Assembly: GCF_018327705.1 (NCBI RefSeq)
Contig: NZ_BNEM01000001.1
Span: 4,092,001 to 4,156,000 of the forward strand
From: Catellatospora sp. TT07R-123
Lineage (GTDB): Bacteria; Actinomycetota; Actinomycetes; Mycobacteriales; Micromonosporaceae
Length of the DNA stretch: 64,000 nt
Reading direction: 5' to 3'
Both the position numbers and the translations under genes were made by a program. Shown here in pieces: positions 42,911 to 51,249 of this stretch (positions are counted from its first letter, which is position 1; each line of letters starts with the position of its first letter). The notes under the pieces are model-generated. The model did no database searches and was not told the origin of the DNA. It worked only from the letters and a program-made list of their open reading frames with translations.

Positions 42911-44251
42911 TCAGCCGGCCGGGGCCGGATGCACAGGGTTTGCAGGGGGTACGGCGGCAGTCAGGTCGCTGTCGGCGGGCTGCGGGAGCATCGCCTCCGG
43001 CGGGCGGGCGGGCAGGCGCAGCGTGAACGTGGAGCCGCCGCCGAGGCGGCTGCGCACGTCGACGCGCCCACCGTGGTTGGTCGCGATGTGCTTGACGATG
43101 GCCAGGCCGAGGCCGGTGCCGCCGGTGGCGCGCGAACGCGCCTGGTCGGCGCGGTAGAAGCGCTCGAAGACCCGGTCCAGGTCCTCCGGCCCGATGCCGA
43201 TGCCCTGGTCGGAGACGCTGATGTCGACCCGGTCGCCCTCGGCCAGCGCGCTGACGATCACGGCCGCGCCCTCGTGCGAGTAGGCCACGGCGTTCTCCAC
43301 CAGGTTGCCCAGCGCGGTGGCGAACTGCGAGTCGCTGCCGAAGATGGTCAGCCCCCGCGTGCCGACCACCACCAGCTCGATCTTCTTCGAGACGGCTGTG
43401 GTGCGGGCCCGGTCCAGCGCCTCGGCGATCACGCCGTCGACGGCGACCGGCTCCGGGTCGGGCAGCCGCTCGGCACCCTGCAACCGGGACAGTTCCAGCA
43501 GCTCCGAGACCAGTCGTCCGAGCCGGGTGCTCTCCCGCTGGATCCGCTCGGCAAACCGGCGGCTGGCCGCCACGTCCTCGGCGGCCTGCGCGGCGGTGGC
43601 GACCGGGTCGGCGTCCTCGTCGTCGGTACGCGGCTCCGTCGCGTCCCGCAGCGCCTCGGCCAGCAGTTGCAGCGCCCCGATCGGGGTCTTCAGCTCGTGG
43701 CTGACGTTGGCCACGAAGTCGCGGCGCACCCGCTCGACCCGGTGCGCGTCGGTGACGTCGGCCGCCTCGACGCAGACCAGCCCGCCGCCGACGGCGACGG
43801 CCCGAAGGTGTACACCCAGGGGCTGGGACTCGGCCAGTTCGCGGCCGCGCGGCAGGTCGAGCTCGACCTCGCGCGGCACGCCGGTGTGGCGCACCTGCGC
43901 GGCGAGCGTACGCAGGATGGGGTGGGCGGTGATCGTGCCCGGGATCGCGCTGGCGCGCAGCAGGCCCATGGCGCGGGCACCCCGGTTGGCCAGCACGACC
44001 TGGTCCCCGGCGTCCAGCAGCACGACGCCGACGCGCAGCGAGTCAAGGCTCCGGCGGCCCAGCCCGGCCAGCGGGTCGTTCGGCGGCGGCGCGCCCAGGC
44101 CGCTCGGGCCGAGCGTGTTGACGGCCGAGGCCGCCCGCCTGTTCGCCCGGTATCGCGCCCAGGCCAGCCCGGCGAGCAGACCCAGCACGACACCGACGGC
44201 GATCGCTATCCCGATCGTCCCGTCGCTGGAAGCTGCTGCCAGTGCCTTCAC
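42911..44251 (-). CDS. senX3: Sensor histidine kinase, SenX3-like
   Basis: A 446-residue kinase. One N-terminal transmembrane helix ('TIGIAIAVGVVLGLLAGLAWARY') is followed by a PAS-like domain (about 70-170). The HisKA box is 'FVANVSHELKTPIGALQLL' (His185), with an HATPase domain 'NLVENAVAYS' (N box), 'VSDQGIGIGPEDLDRVFERFYRADQARSRATGGTGLGLAIVKHI'. It has little extracellular part, as in SenX3, which works with the Pst/PhoU system. The stop is 24 bases before the regX3 start. GTG 44251 lacks a clear ribosome site. Confidence 0.93.
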   Translation of the reverse strand: MKALAAASSDGTIGIAIAVGVVLGLLAGLAWARYRANRRAASAVNTLGPSGLGAPPPNDPLAGLGRRSLDSLRVGVVLLDAGDQVVLANRGARAMGLLRASAIPGTITAHPILRTLAAQVRHTGVPREVELDLPRGRELAESQPLGVHLRAVAVGGGLVCVEAADVTDAHRVERVRRDFVANVSHELKTPIGALQLLAEALRDATEPRTDDEDADPVATAAQAAEDVAASRRFAERIQRESTRLGRLVSELLELSRLQGAERLPDPEPVAVDGVIAEALDRARTTAVSKKIELVVVGTRGLTIFGSDSQFATALGNLVENAVAYSHEGAAVIVSALAEGDRVDISVSDQGIGIGPEDLDRVFERFYRADQARSRATGGTGLGLAIVKHIATNHGGRVDVRSRLGGGSTFTLRLPARPPEAMLPQPADSDLTAAVPPANPVHPAPAG

Positions 44252-44336
44252 GATGCGATCGTAGGTCAGATCTTCCGACTCACGTTCTACTCCAAACCAC
44301 TATCAAATAGACTAAAGCTGGCATTGGTTGCACAGT

Positions 44337-44375
44337 GTTCACCGATGCGCCTGTCCTCGTTCACCATTGTTCACC
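44337..44375. promoter_or_regulatory. PHO-box-like GTTCACC repeats between senX3 and phoU
   Basis: GTTCACC occurs at 44337, 44359 and 44369, spacings of 22 and 10 bases, close to the 11-base repeat unit of actinobacterial PHO boxes (GTTCACC core in Streptomyces). It lies between the divergent senX3 and phoU starts, so RegX3 probably autoregulates here. An AT-rich stretch with candidate promoter elements (44281-44320) is adjacent but unresolved. Confidence 0.7.
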
Positions 44376-44451
44376 TCCAGGATGCGTGCGCGACCTACGG
44401 TGAGCGCACCGAGGGACGACCAGTTCCCGCCCCCATCTCAGGAAGTGACGA

Positions 44452-45090
44452 ATGCGCGAGGAGTTCCGGGCCGACCTGCTCGAGGTCGGCCGCCTGCTGG
44501 TGTCGATGGCCGAGGCGGTCCGCACCGCCATGAGCGCCGCCACCACCGCCCTGCTCAGCGCCGACAAGGAGGGTGCGGAGCGGGTCGTCCGCCGCGACAA
44601 CGAGATCAACGCGCTGTTCAAGCAGGTCGAGGAGAAGGTGCTGCGGCTGCTCGCCCAGCAGGCGCCCGTCGCCTCAGATCTGCGCATGGTCATCACGTCC
44701 CTGCACATCGGCACCGACCTCGAGCGCATGGGCGACCTCGCCGAGCACGTCGCCAAGGCCGCGCTGCGGCGGTACCCGGCGGTCTGCGTGCCGTCCGAGC
44801 TCGCCCCCACCTTCGGGCAGATGGCCAACGTCGCCGACCGCATCGCCGGCAAGATCACGCTCGTGCTCGCCTCGCGCGACATCGAGCGCGCCGCCGAGCT
44901 GGAGCGCGACGACGACGCCATGGACGACCTCGAGAAGGCCATGTTCGCGAACCTGCTCGGCCCGACCTGGTCGCACGGCGTCGAGGCGGCGGTCGACGCG
45001 GCCCTGCTGGCCCGCTTCTACGAGCGGTACGCCGACCACGCCGTGAACGCCGGCCGCCACGTCATCTACCTCGTCACCGGCGAGTCCTGA
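44452..45090 (+). CDS. phoU: Phosphate transport system regulator PhoU
   Basis: A 212-residue all-helical protein made of two repeated three-helix PhoU bundles. Each bundle has an acidic metal-binding motif (near 'RRDNEINALFKQVEEKVLRLLAQQAPVASDLRMVITSLHIGTDLERMGDLAEHVAKAAL' and 'ERDDDAMDDLEKAMFANLL...FYERYADHAVNAGRHV'). PhoU restrains the phosphate two-component kinase when phosphate is plentiful. The ATG follows AGGAAG. It is divergent from senX3. Confidence 0.95.
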   Translation: MREEFRADLLEVGRLLVSMAEAVRTAMSAATTALLSADKEGAERVVRRDNEINALFKQVEEKVLRLLAQQAPVASDLRMVITSLHIGTDLERMGDLAEHVAKAALRRYPAVCVPSELAPTFGQMANVADRIAGKITLVLASRDIERAAELERDDDAMDDLEKAMFANLLGPTWSHGVEAAVDAALLARFYERYADHAVNAGRHVIYLVTGES

Positions 45091-45157
45091 CCCCCGACCT
45101 GCGGCGACCAGCCACCACCCGCGCCGCGAGTCACCACCACCACCCCGAACCACCCGT

Positions 45158-45233
45158 TTTTCATAGACGTTGGCCTATTACGTCGACTTCGATCTCCGAT
45201 CAGTCGATGTGATAGGCCAACGTCTATTGAAAA
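45158..45233 (+). repeat. Hairpin family, copy B
   Basis: Arms about 45158-45187 and 45203-45233 contain CATAGACGTTGGCCTATTAC and its partner, with two G-U pairs if read as plus-strand RNA and one bulged A. The loop core TTCGATCTCCGATCA is in plus orientation. It lies 3' of phoU. Relative to copy A, an A-U pair is replaced by G-C on both arms, a compensatory change. Confidence 0.88.
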
Positions 45234-45298
45234 GCCCCTTGGAGCGGGCCGGGCGGAGTGCCGGTGGACGGGTGGCTCACCCCATGCGCCGATGTCGG

Positions 45299-46294
45299 TC
45301 AGCGGCGACGGGTGAGCATCCTGAGCACCTCCGCGCGCACGATCTGCGGCTCGCGGTACAACCGCGCAGCGCTGTACCGCACCACCGTGAACCCGAGAGC
45401 CGTGAGCGCCGCGTCACGCCGCAGATCCCGCTCCCGATCCTGCCGGGACGAGTGGTACGCCGCACCGTCGAGCTCGATGTTCAGACCGGTCTGCTCGTCG
45501 AGCAGATCCAGGTATACCGTCCGGTCTTCCAGTCGAACCGCGACCTGTCGGCGCAGTCCGGCGAACGGGCGGCCCACGAACACGTGATCATGACCCCAGA
45601 GTTCGAGCGGACTACGGCAGCCGACGTCTAACAGCCCGATCAACCGCACCAGGTGACGGCGACCAGCCAGGCGCGGCGCCCGCTCAAGCGCCTCGGACAG
45701 GCGCTGCGGGGTGGTCATCCGCATCGCGACCGCAGTGATGGCCGGAGCCCGCTTCGCCTCACCGTCGAGCAGCGGCCAGCTGTCGACGATCGCATCCTCG
45801 ATCCGCGTGACCGGCAGTCCCACCCTGGTCACCACCTCAGGCGGCTCCAGCCCGAAGCCCTCGCGCCGGTGCACCCGGACACCGGGGGCACCTCGCAGAT
45901 GGCGCGTCTCCCCCGTCATCAGGTGCACCCACGAGGCTTCGGGCACCGGAAGCCCCCACAGACGCAGGGCCGAGAGATGGCTGACAGCGGCCGGCACCCC
46001 CGCGTACGTCATGGCGGCGCCGATGACCGCGACCGGATCGGCGACGACTCCCGGCAACAGGAAGGTCCGCGGGAGCGGCCGCAGCACGTGCCCCGCCCGC
46101 ACGGCCCACGCGAGTTCGTACTCCGGCACCGTCCTGAGCACGTCGTGCCGCAACGCCACCCCGCCGCTGTCGGCGAGCACCTTATCCAGCCGTACACCCA
46201 TGGCCGCAGCCTGAGCCCACAACACCGCCGCATCCACCGGCCGGACAAGACCTGTGGACGACACGCCGCCCCGTCCACAGCCCGGCTCCGCCAT
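45299..46294 (-). CDS. DUF559 / AbiEi-like protein with Vsr-type nuclease fold at the C-terminus
   Basis: A protein of up to 331 residues. The N-terminus resembles the AbiEi antitoxin/HTH layout ('LDKVLADSGGVALRHDVLRTVPEYELAWAVRAGHVLRPLPRTFLLPGV'). The C-terminus has a DUF559 segment 'DLLDEQTGLNIELDGAAYHSSRQDRERDLRRDAALTALGFTVVRYSAARL', a restriction-endonuclease-like core with E-x-D and H residues. No AbiEii partner is adjacent. The longest start, ATG 46294, lies at the edge of hairpin copy C and has no ribosome site; ATG 46201 fits the family better. Confidence 0.75.
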   Translation of the reverse strand: MAEPGCGRGGVSSTGLVRPVDAAVLWAQAAAMGVRLDKVLADSGGVALRHDVLRTVPEYELAWAVRAGHVLRPLPRTFLLPGVVADPVAVIGAAMTYAGVPAAVSHLSALRLWGLPVPEASWVHLMTGETRHLRGAPGVRVHRREGFGLEPPEVVTRVGLPVTRIEDAIVDSWPLLDGEAKRAPAITAVAMRMTTPQRLSEALERAPRLAGRRHLVRLIGLLDVGCRSPLELWGHDHVFVGRPFAGLRRQVAVRLEDRTVYLDLLDEQTGLNIELDGAAYHSSRQDRERDLRRDAALTALGFTVVRYSAARLYREPQIVRAEVLRMLTRRR

Positions 46295-46366
46295 TACATA
46301 AACGTTGGCCTATCTCATCGAGTCCAGGTAGATCGAACTCGATGAGATAGGCCAACGTTTATGAAA
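46294..46366 (-). repeat. Hairpin family, copy C (reverse orientation)
   Basis: Perfect 26-base arms (46297-46322 and 46338-46363) enclose a 15-base loop whose minus-strand reading TTCGATCTACCTGGA matches the loops of copies A and D. The element therefore points left, in the direction of the ABC permease gene that ends at 46445. It also abuts the longest start of the DUF559 gene. Confidence 0.9.
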
Positions 46367-46413
46367 GAACGGGGTGGAGCGGGGTGGGACCGCCTCGCGC
46401 CGGACGGGTGAGC

Positions 46414-46438
46414 GGGGCGGCCGCTCGGCGGCCGCCCC
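46414..46438 (-). terminator. Terminator hairpin after the sugar ABC permease operon
   Basis: Eleven-base perfect arms (46414-46424 and 46428-46438) with a TCG loop lie 6 bases after the permease stop, before hairpin copy C. Confidence 0.75.
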
Positions 46439-46444
46439 GGGTGG

Positions 46445-47407
46445 TCACTTGATGGTGGCGCTGGTCAGGCCGGCCTGGATCTGGCGGTTGAACATGAGGT
46501 ACACGACCAGGATGGGCAGCATCGCGAGCGTCATACCGGCGAAAAGCCGTGCCCAGTCGGTCTCGTACTTCGAGTTGTTGGCCAGGTTCAGCAGGCCCTG
46601 CGTGATGACATACCGCTCCTTGTCGAACCCGGACTGCGGGAACATCAGCAGCTTGGGCAGCAGGAACTGGTTCCACTGGCCGATCACGTTGAACAGGCCG
46701 ACGCTGATCAGACCGGGCTTGGCCATCGGCAGCATGATCTTGAAGAACAGGCGCGTGTGGCTGGCGCCGTCGACCATGCCCGCCTCGGCGATCGCCGTCG
46801 GCAGCGTACGGAAGAACGCGTGCATGAAGAACACGGTGAACGGCAGCGAGTAGGCGACGTACACCAGGACCAGGCCGCCGTAGGTGTTCAGGCCGATCCA
46901 GTCGTTGAACGGCAGGCCCGTCGCGTTGGTGAGCATCGCGGCGACGTTCTGCACGGTGCGGTACAGCGGGACCAGGCCGAGGAAGATCGGCATGGTGAGG
47001 CCCACGACGAACAGGTAGTAGATGATCCGGTTGCCCCAGAAGGCGTACCGGGCCAGCACGTACGCGACCATCGAGCCGAGCAGCATGGTCAGCGTGAGGC
47101 TGAACGTCATCACGATGAGGGTGTTGAGGAAGTACTCGCCGATGTGGCCCTTGGTCCAGGCGCGCCCGAAGGCCTCGACGCTCCAGTGGGAGGGCAGGCC
47201 GAGCGGGTCGGTGAGGATCTCCCGGTCGCTCTTGAACGCCTGGACCACGGCCCACAGCAGCGGGATCGTCACCATCAGCGCCCAGATGACCATGAAGATG
47301 TGCGAGAAGAAGCCGTAGACCAGGCTCTCGCCGCCGTCGCCCTGCTTGGGGGCGGGAGCGGCAGGGGCGGGAGCGAGGGCGGCGCGCCGGGCGGTCGTCG
47401 TCGTCAT
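46445..47407 (-). CDS. Carbohydrate ABC transporter permease (MalG/NgcG type)
   Basis: A 320-residue inner-membrane permease with six predicted helices. The EAA loop is 'TAIAEAGMVDGASHTRLFFKIMLPMAKPGLISVGLFNVIGQWNQFLLP'. The N-terminus carries an Ala/Pro-rich cytoplasmic extension. It is the last gene of the solute-binding protein-permease-permease operon. ATG 47407 follows GAGGTGG; a GTG three codons earlier is the alternative. The energising ATPase is not in the operon, typical of actinobacterial sugar importers that share MsiK. Confidence 0.93.
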   Translation of the reverse strand: MTTTTARRAALAPAPAAPAPKQGDGGESLVYGFFSHIFMVIWALMVTIPLLWAVVQAFKSDREILTDPLGLPSHWSVEAFGRAWTKGHIGEYFLNTLIVMTFSLTLTMLLGSMVAYVLARYAFWGNRIIYYLFVVGLTMPIFLGLVPLYRTVQNVAAMLTNATGLPFNDWIGLNTYGGLVLVYVAYSLPFTVFFMHAFFRTLPTAIAEAGMVDGASHTRLFFKIMLPMAKPGLISVGLFNVIGQWNQFLLPKLLMFPQSGFDKERYVITQGLLNLANNSKYETDWARLFAGMTLAMLPILVVYLMFNRQIQAGLTSATIK

Positions 47408-47417
47408 CTCAGCCACC

Positions 47418-48410
47418 TCAGAACTCGATCTTGTCGCGGCTGCGGGTGAGCCGCAGCTGGATCATGGTGAAGAGCAGGGTGAAGACGGCCAGCGCGATAC
47501 CCATGGCACAGGCGTAGCCGAACTTGTCCACCCGACCGGCGCTGAACGCCGTGTAGTACATCCAGGTGCTCATGACCTCGCTGGCATGGTTGGCCTGGAC
47601 ACCCACACTGGGCAGGGCGAACGCCAGCAGGAAGAAGTCGAGCGCGGCGATGCCGAGGTAGACCCAGGCGACCGAGATCTGCTCGCGCAGCAGCGGCAGC
47701 GTGACCTTGAAGAAGGACTGCACCCGGCTGGACCCGTCCAGCAGCGCGGCCTCGTAGATGTCGCGGGGGATCGACTGCATGCCGGCGGAGAACAGCACCA
47801 GGTAGAAGCCGACGCCGCCCCAGACCGCCACCGCGATGAGGCACCAGAGCACGACCGGCGAGTCGAGGGTGATGTCGTCACCGATGTGCAGGGCCTTGAA
47901 CGGCCAGGAGTCGGTCTCGCCGAGGAACAGCTTGGGGTGGTCGTGGTCGATCACGCCCAGCTTCAGCAGCAGCGAGTTGAGCAGGCCCGTATCGGTGCTG
48001 CTCTCGAAGACGCGGCTCCAGATGATCGCCACGATGGCGATCGACAGCACCTGCGGGAAGAAGAAGACGATCTTGTAGAACGCGGATCCCCAGACGCCCG
48101 TCACACCCGCGGTCCTGCCGTTGCCGCCGACGTTGAGCATGAAGGCGAAGAACAGCGCGATGGCGATCGTGATGATCGGATACACCGTCAGGATCACGGC
48201 GTTGTGGAACAGCGCCCGCAGGAAGACCTCGTCTTTGAACAGGTCTGTGTAGTTGCCGACGCCCGCGTAGGGGACGTCGGGCGAGAAGCCGTTCCAGTCC
48301 GTGAACGAGTAGCCGAACGTCTGGATGTACGGCCAGATCACGTAGACCAGGTAGAGCACTACCGGGGCAACTAGGAAGCCCGCGATGAACGGGAGCCTGC
48401 GGTGCCTCAT
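47418..48410 (-). CDS. Carbohydrate ABC transporter permease (MalF/NgcF type)
   Basis: A 330-residue permease: 'PFIAGFLVAPVVLYLVYVIWPYIQTFGYSFTDWNGF' at the N-terminus, and the EAA motif 'IYEAALLDGSSRVQSFFKVTLPLLREQISVAWVYLGIAALDFFLLAF'. It pairs with the MalG-type protein, 10 bases downstream, to form the membrane channel. The first gene of the operon, the binding protein, lies 75 bases upstream. Confidence 0.93.
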   Translation of the reverse strand: MRHRRLPFIAGFLVAPVVLYLVYVIWPYIQTFGYSFTDWNGFSPDVPYAGVGNYTDLFKDEVFLRALFHNAVILTVYPIITIAIALFFAFMLNVGGNGRTAGVTGVWGSAFYKIVFFFPQVLSIAIVAIIWSRVFESSTDTGLLNSLLLKLGVIDHDHPKLFLGETDSWPFKALHIGDDITLDSPVVLWCLIAVAVWGGVGFYLVLFSAGMQSIPRDIYEAALLDGSSRVQSFFKVTLPLLREQISVAWVYLGIAALDFFLLAFALPSVGVQANHASEVMSTWMYYTAFSAGRVDKFGYACAMGIALAVFTLLFTMIQLRLTRSRDKIEF

Positions 48411-48446
48411 GATCGCAGTCCTTCGGTCGAGCGATAGCGGAGAAGG

Positions 48447-48478
48447 CGGGGTGGAGCCGGTCGCCCGGCCCCACCCCG
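48447..48478 (-). terminator. Hairpin between binding-protein and permease genes (attenuator-like)
   Basis: CGGGGTGG/CCACCCCG outer and GCCGG/CCGGC inner stems, with one mismatch, form a hairpin just after the solute-binding-protein stop. Such intercistronic hairpins lower permease expression relative to the binding protein in sugar ABC operons. Confidence 0.6.
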
Positions 48479-48485
48479 AGAAACA

Positions 48486-49919
48486 TCAGTTGGTGCGCTT
48501 CTGCTTCTTGACGTTCGGGTCGGCCGCGATCTTGTCGGCCGCCTTCTGCATCGCGTCGGTGAACTCGGCGGAGCCGCCCTTGCCCGACATGAGGTTGCTG
48601 ATCGCGCCCTCGAAGGCCTTGTACAGGTCGGGGTACCAGCCGCCGAACTTCGTGCTGACGATGTTGGTGCCGGCCTCGGCCAGCGCCTTGTTCGCCGAGG
48701 TGAACTGCGACGAGCCGGTGAGGCCCTCCGCGGCGCCCTTGACGACCGGCAGCGACTTGGTCAGCTCGGCGAACTTGCGCGCGTTGTCCTTCGACAGCAT
48801 CAGGCGCAGGAACTCCAGGCCACCGGACTTGTTCTTGCCGCCGGACGGAACGATCCAGCCCTCACCCGCGGCGGCACGGATGGTGCCGTACGGGCTCGCG
48901 TCGGACGCGGTCAGGCTCCACTGCGCGGTCACCTCGAGCTTGGTGTCCGGCTTGAGGGTCTTGGCCATCTCACCCTCGAGCCAGGTGCCGCACGGGATGA
49001 ACAGCGCCTTGCCGTCGATCACGGCCTGCTGGGTGGTGGTGTGGTCCAGCTGGGCGGCGCCCGGCTGCACGTAGCCCTTGTCCAGCATCTCCTTGATCTT
49101 GTCGATCACGGTGACGACCGCGGGGGCCTTCCACGCGTTGGGCTCCAGGTTGTCGATGGCGACGACGGCCGACTTGCCGCCCGTCTTCCACACCCAGTCG
49201 ATGATCACGTTGTTCATGTACCAGGGGTACTTGCCCTGGTGCGTGAACGCGGCGATGCCCTCCTTCTTCGCGTTCTCGGCGAGGGTGAGGAACTCCTCCC
49301 AGGTCTTCGGGACGGTCCAGCCCTTGGCCGCGAACAGGGTCGCGTCGTGGAAGAAGCCGTACACGGTGAACGCGGCGTTCAGGGTGTAGGGCTTGTCGTT
49401 GTACAGGCCCTCGTCGATCACGCCGGCCAGCAGCGTGTCCTTGACCTTGACCTTCGGGTCGTCCACGCTCGGCGACTCGAAGAGCTCGGTCAGGTCGACG
49501 ACCTGGCTGTTGGCGACCAGCACGTCGATGCCGAGGGTCTTCGGCGACGAGTTGTTGATGACGTCCGGCGGGTTGTTGCCGGCGAAGCGCGGCTGGAGGT
49601 CCGTCTGGATCTCCTTCGACCACACGATGCCGACCTTGGAGCCGGCGTACTTCTTCTCGTAGGACGACGCGTAGTACTTGGCGTAGTCCTGGCCGAAGCC
49701 GCCGTCGAAGACGACCGCCTCAACCGGCTTGCTGGCGTCGACGCCGAACGGGTTCGACTCGCTGGACGAGCCCTTGTCGCCGGTGTCACCGCTGGTGTCG
49801 GTGCTGGCACAGGCGGCCAGGATCCCGGCGGCGGGGGCGGCGAGCAGACCAGCGGCGGCAGCCCGGCGCAACACGGTGCGGCGGTTCAGCTCCGACGGGC
49901 TGTCAGGGGTTACGGTCAT
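48486..49919 (-). CDS. Extracellular solute-binding lipoprotein, NgcE-like (N-acetylglucosamine/chitobiose type)
   Basis: A 477-residue substrate-binding lipoprotein. The signal peptide has a twin-Arg start ('ELNRRTVLRRAAAAGLLAAPAAG') and lipobox 'ILAACAS'. The mature protein has 'NSSPKTLGIDVLVANSQVVDLTELFESPSVDDP', 'FHDATLFAAKGWTVPKTWEEFLTLAENAKKEGIAAFTHQGKYPWYMNNVIIDW' and 'ALFIPCGTWLEGEMAK', very like NgcE of Streptomyces, which binds GlcNAc and chitobiose. ATG 49919 follows GAGGAG. The RpiR/SIS regulator upstream fits amino-sugar control. Substrate is a family inference. Confidence 0.9.
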   Translation of the reverse strand: MTVTPDSPSELNRRTVLRRAAAAGLLAAPAAGILAACASTDTSGDTGDKGSSSESNPFGVDASKPVEAVVFDGGFGQDYAKYYASSYEKKYAGSKVGIVWSKEIQTDLQPRFAGNNPPDVINNSSPKTLGIDVLVANSQVVDLTELFESPSVDDPKVKVKDTLLAGVIDEGLYNDKPYTLNAAFTVYGFFHDATLFAAKGWTVPKTWEEFLTLAENAKKEGIAAFTHQGKYPWYMNNVIIDWVWKTGGKSAVVAIDNLEPNAWKAPAVVTVIDKIKEMLDKGYVQPGAAQLDHTTTQQAVIDGKALFIPCGTWLEGEMAKTLKPDTKLEVTAQWSLTASDASPYGTIRAAAGEGWIVPSGGKNKSGGLEFLRLMLSKDNARKFAELTKSLPVVKGAAEGLTGSSQFTSANKALAEAGTNIVSTKFGGWYPDLYKAFEGAISNLMSGKGGSAEFTDAMQKAADKIAADPNVKKQKRTN

Positions 49920-50018
49920 GACAATCTCCTCGTACGAGATATGGCGGCGCGTCGGGCCCATCCGGCGCGTCGCTGCACTTCGCTCTGGTGTTGCGCTTCC
50001 CCGGGCGCGCCGGGAAAC

Positions 50019-50038
50019 GTCACGCCGCAGGGCGTGAC
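50019..50038. promoter_or_regulatory. Small perfect hairpin in the NgcE-RpiR intergenic region
   Basis: GTCACGCC (50019-50026) and GGCGTGAC (50031-50038) with loop GCAG lie in the 237-base gap upstream of the binding-protein gene. It may be an operator or a terminator of the regulator gene. The rest of 49920-50156 holds nothing else I can name. Confidence 0.4.
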
Positions 50039-50156
50039 CAGATGCCGCAGCGTCACGTCCGAGCAGGACGTCGCCGCGCCTACCGACGCTGCCGCGCCGG
50101 AGTCTGTGGGGGCCGGGGCCGGTCGCGCGGAACGGGGTGCGAGTGCGGTCGGCACG

Positions 50157-51059
50157 TCACACCACCTCCCGCAGGCGGTGGCCGGCTACGGCCTGGGCGG
50201 TGCGCTGGAACGCCTCGTGCGCGCGCTCGTGCGTACGCTGCGCGACCGCGATGTAAAGCAGGTCCAGCACGACCAGCTGGGGATGGCGGGCCGACAGCGA
50301 GTCCGGCCGGAAGGTGGTCGCCTGGGTGGCCGTGGTCAGCACGATGTCGGCGACGTCGGCCAGCGGCGAGCGCGGGAAGCTGGTGAGCGCGACGGTGGTG
50401 GCGCCGCGGCTGCCCGCCTCGGCGACCATCTCGATCGTCTCGCGGGTCTGCCCCGAGTGGGAGATGCCCAGCGCCACATCGCCGTTGCGCAGCAGGGCGG
50501 CGCTGGCCAGGCCGTTGTGGACGTCCGGCCAGGACCAGGCGGCGATCCCGATACGGTGCAGCGAGAACTGCATCTCCGCGCCGACCAGTGCCGAGCCGGA
50601 GGCGCCGTAGATGTCGACCCGCTCCGCGGCGGCGATCGCGTCGGCGGCCCGCTCGACCTCGGCCAGGTCGGTCATGGCCGCGGTGTCCTGCATGGCCTGG
50701 GTGTCGGCGGCCATGATCTGGCCGAGCACGCGCTCCAGCGGGTCGCCCGGCTGGATGGCCCGGCCGATGTCCACGGCCCATCCGGCGGAGCGGGCGGCGC
50801 GGCCGGTCTCGCCCGCGATGGCCAGGCGGAGATCGGCGTATCCCTCGAAGCCGACGGCCCGGCAGAACCGGGTAATCGTCGCGGGCGATGTATGCGAACG
50901 CTCCGCGAGCTCGACGATGGTGGCGCGGGCCGCGCCGGCGGGATCGGTGAGCACCTGTTCGGCCACTCGGCGCAGAGCCCCGCTGAACTCGGGAAGCTTG
51001 GCGCGCAGCCGGGCGAGCACGCTGTCGGTGCCTGCCGCCGAGTGCCCGCCTCGTTCCAC
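50157..51059 (-). CDS. MurR/RpiR family transcriptional regulator with SIS domain
   Basis: A 300-residue regulator. The N-terminal HTH is 'EFSGALRRVAEQVLTDPAGAARATIVELAERSHTSPATITRFCRAVGFEGYADLRLAIAGE'. The C-terminal SIS domain ('RVDIYGASGSALVGAEMQFSLHRIG', 'DVALGISHSGQTRETIEMVAEAGSRGATTVALTSFPRSPLADVADIVLTT') binds a phosphosugar effector. It probably controls the adjacent NgcEFG-like operon, in response to an amino-sugar phosphate. GTG 51059 with AAAGAGG upstream is preferred over the earlier TTG. The gene reads in the same direction as the transporter. Confidence 0.9.
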   Translation of the reverse strand: MERGGHSAAGTDSVLARLRAKLPEFSGALRRVAEQVLTDPAGAARATIVELAERSHTSPATITRFCRAVGFEGYADLRLAIAGETGRAARSAGWAVDIGRAIQPGDPLERVLGQIMAADTQAMQDTAAMTDLAEVERAADAIAAAERVDIYGASGSALVGAEMQFSLHRIGIAAWSWPDVHNGLASAALLRNGDVALGISHSGQTRETIEMVAEAGSRGATTVALTSFPRSPLADVADIVLTTATQATTFRPDSLSARHPQLVVLDLLYIAVAQRTHERAHEAFQRTAQAVAGHRLREVV

Positions 51060-51102
51060 GATCGTCAACCTCTTTTAGGAAGGAGTGTTAACTGTATGTG
51101 GA

Positions 51103-51134
51103 AAGAATTCTTACTTAATTTGCGGCTGTGTCAA
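51103..51134 (-). promoter_or_regulatory. Promoter of the RpiR gene with palindrome over the -10
   Basis: TTGACA (51129-51134, minus strand) and AGAATT (51106-51111) are 17 bases apart. The perfect palindrome AAGAATTCTT (51103-51112) covers the -10 and is a good candidate operator for RpiR autoregulation. The surrounding 51070-51190 is unusually AT-rich for this window. Confidence 0.55.
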
Positions 51135-51191
51135 CAGTCACGTTGGACGTTTTCAAACCGTTACTTTGCGAGCTCATACGAACAGACGAGT

Positions 51192-51219
51192 AGGCCCTCC
51201 ACCATTCGGTGGAGGGCCT
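51192..51219. terminator. Strong terminator downstream of the MFS genes
   Basis: Twelve-base perfect arms (51192-51203 and 51208-51219) close an ATTC loop, followed on the plus strand by GTTGCGATTTTATT. It lies 31 bases after the stop of the leftward MFS operon and stops read-through into the RpiR promoter. Confidence 0.8.
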
Positions 51220-51249
51220 GTTGCGATTTTATTAGCGTCCGATCACGAC

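Noticed and set aside
45299..46294. A complete AbiE toxin-antitoxin system
   Set aside because: Only the AbiEi-like/DUF559 protein is present; no AbiEii nucleotidyltransferase partner is next to it.
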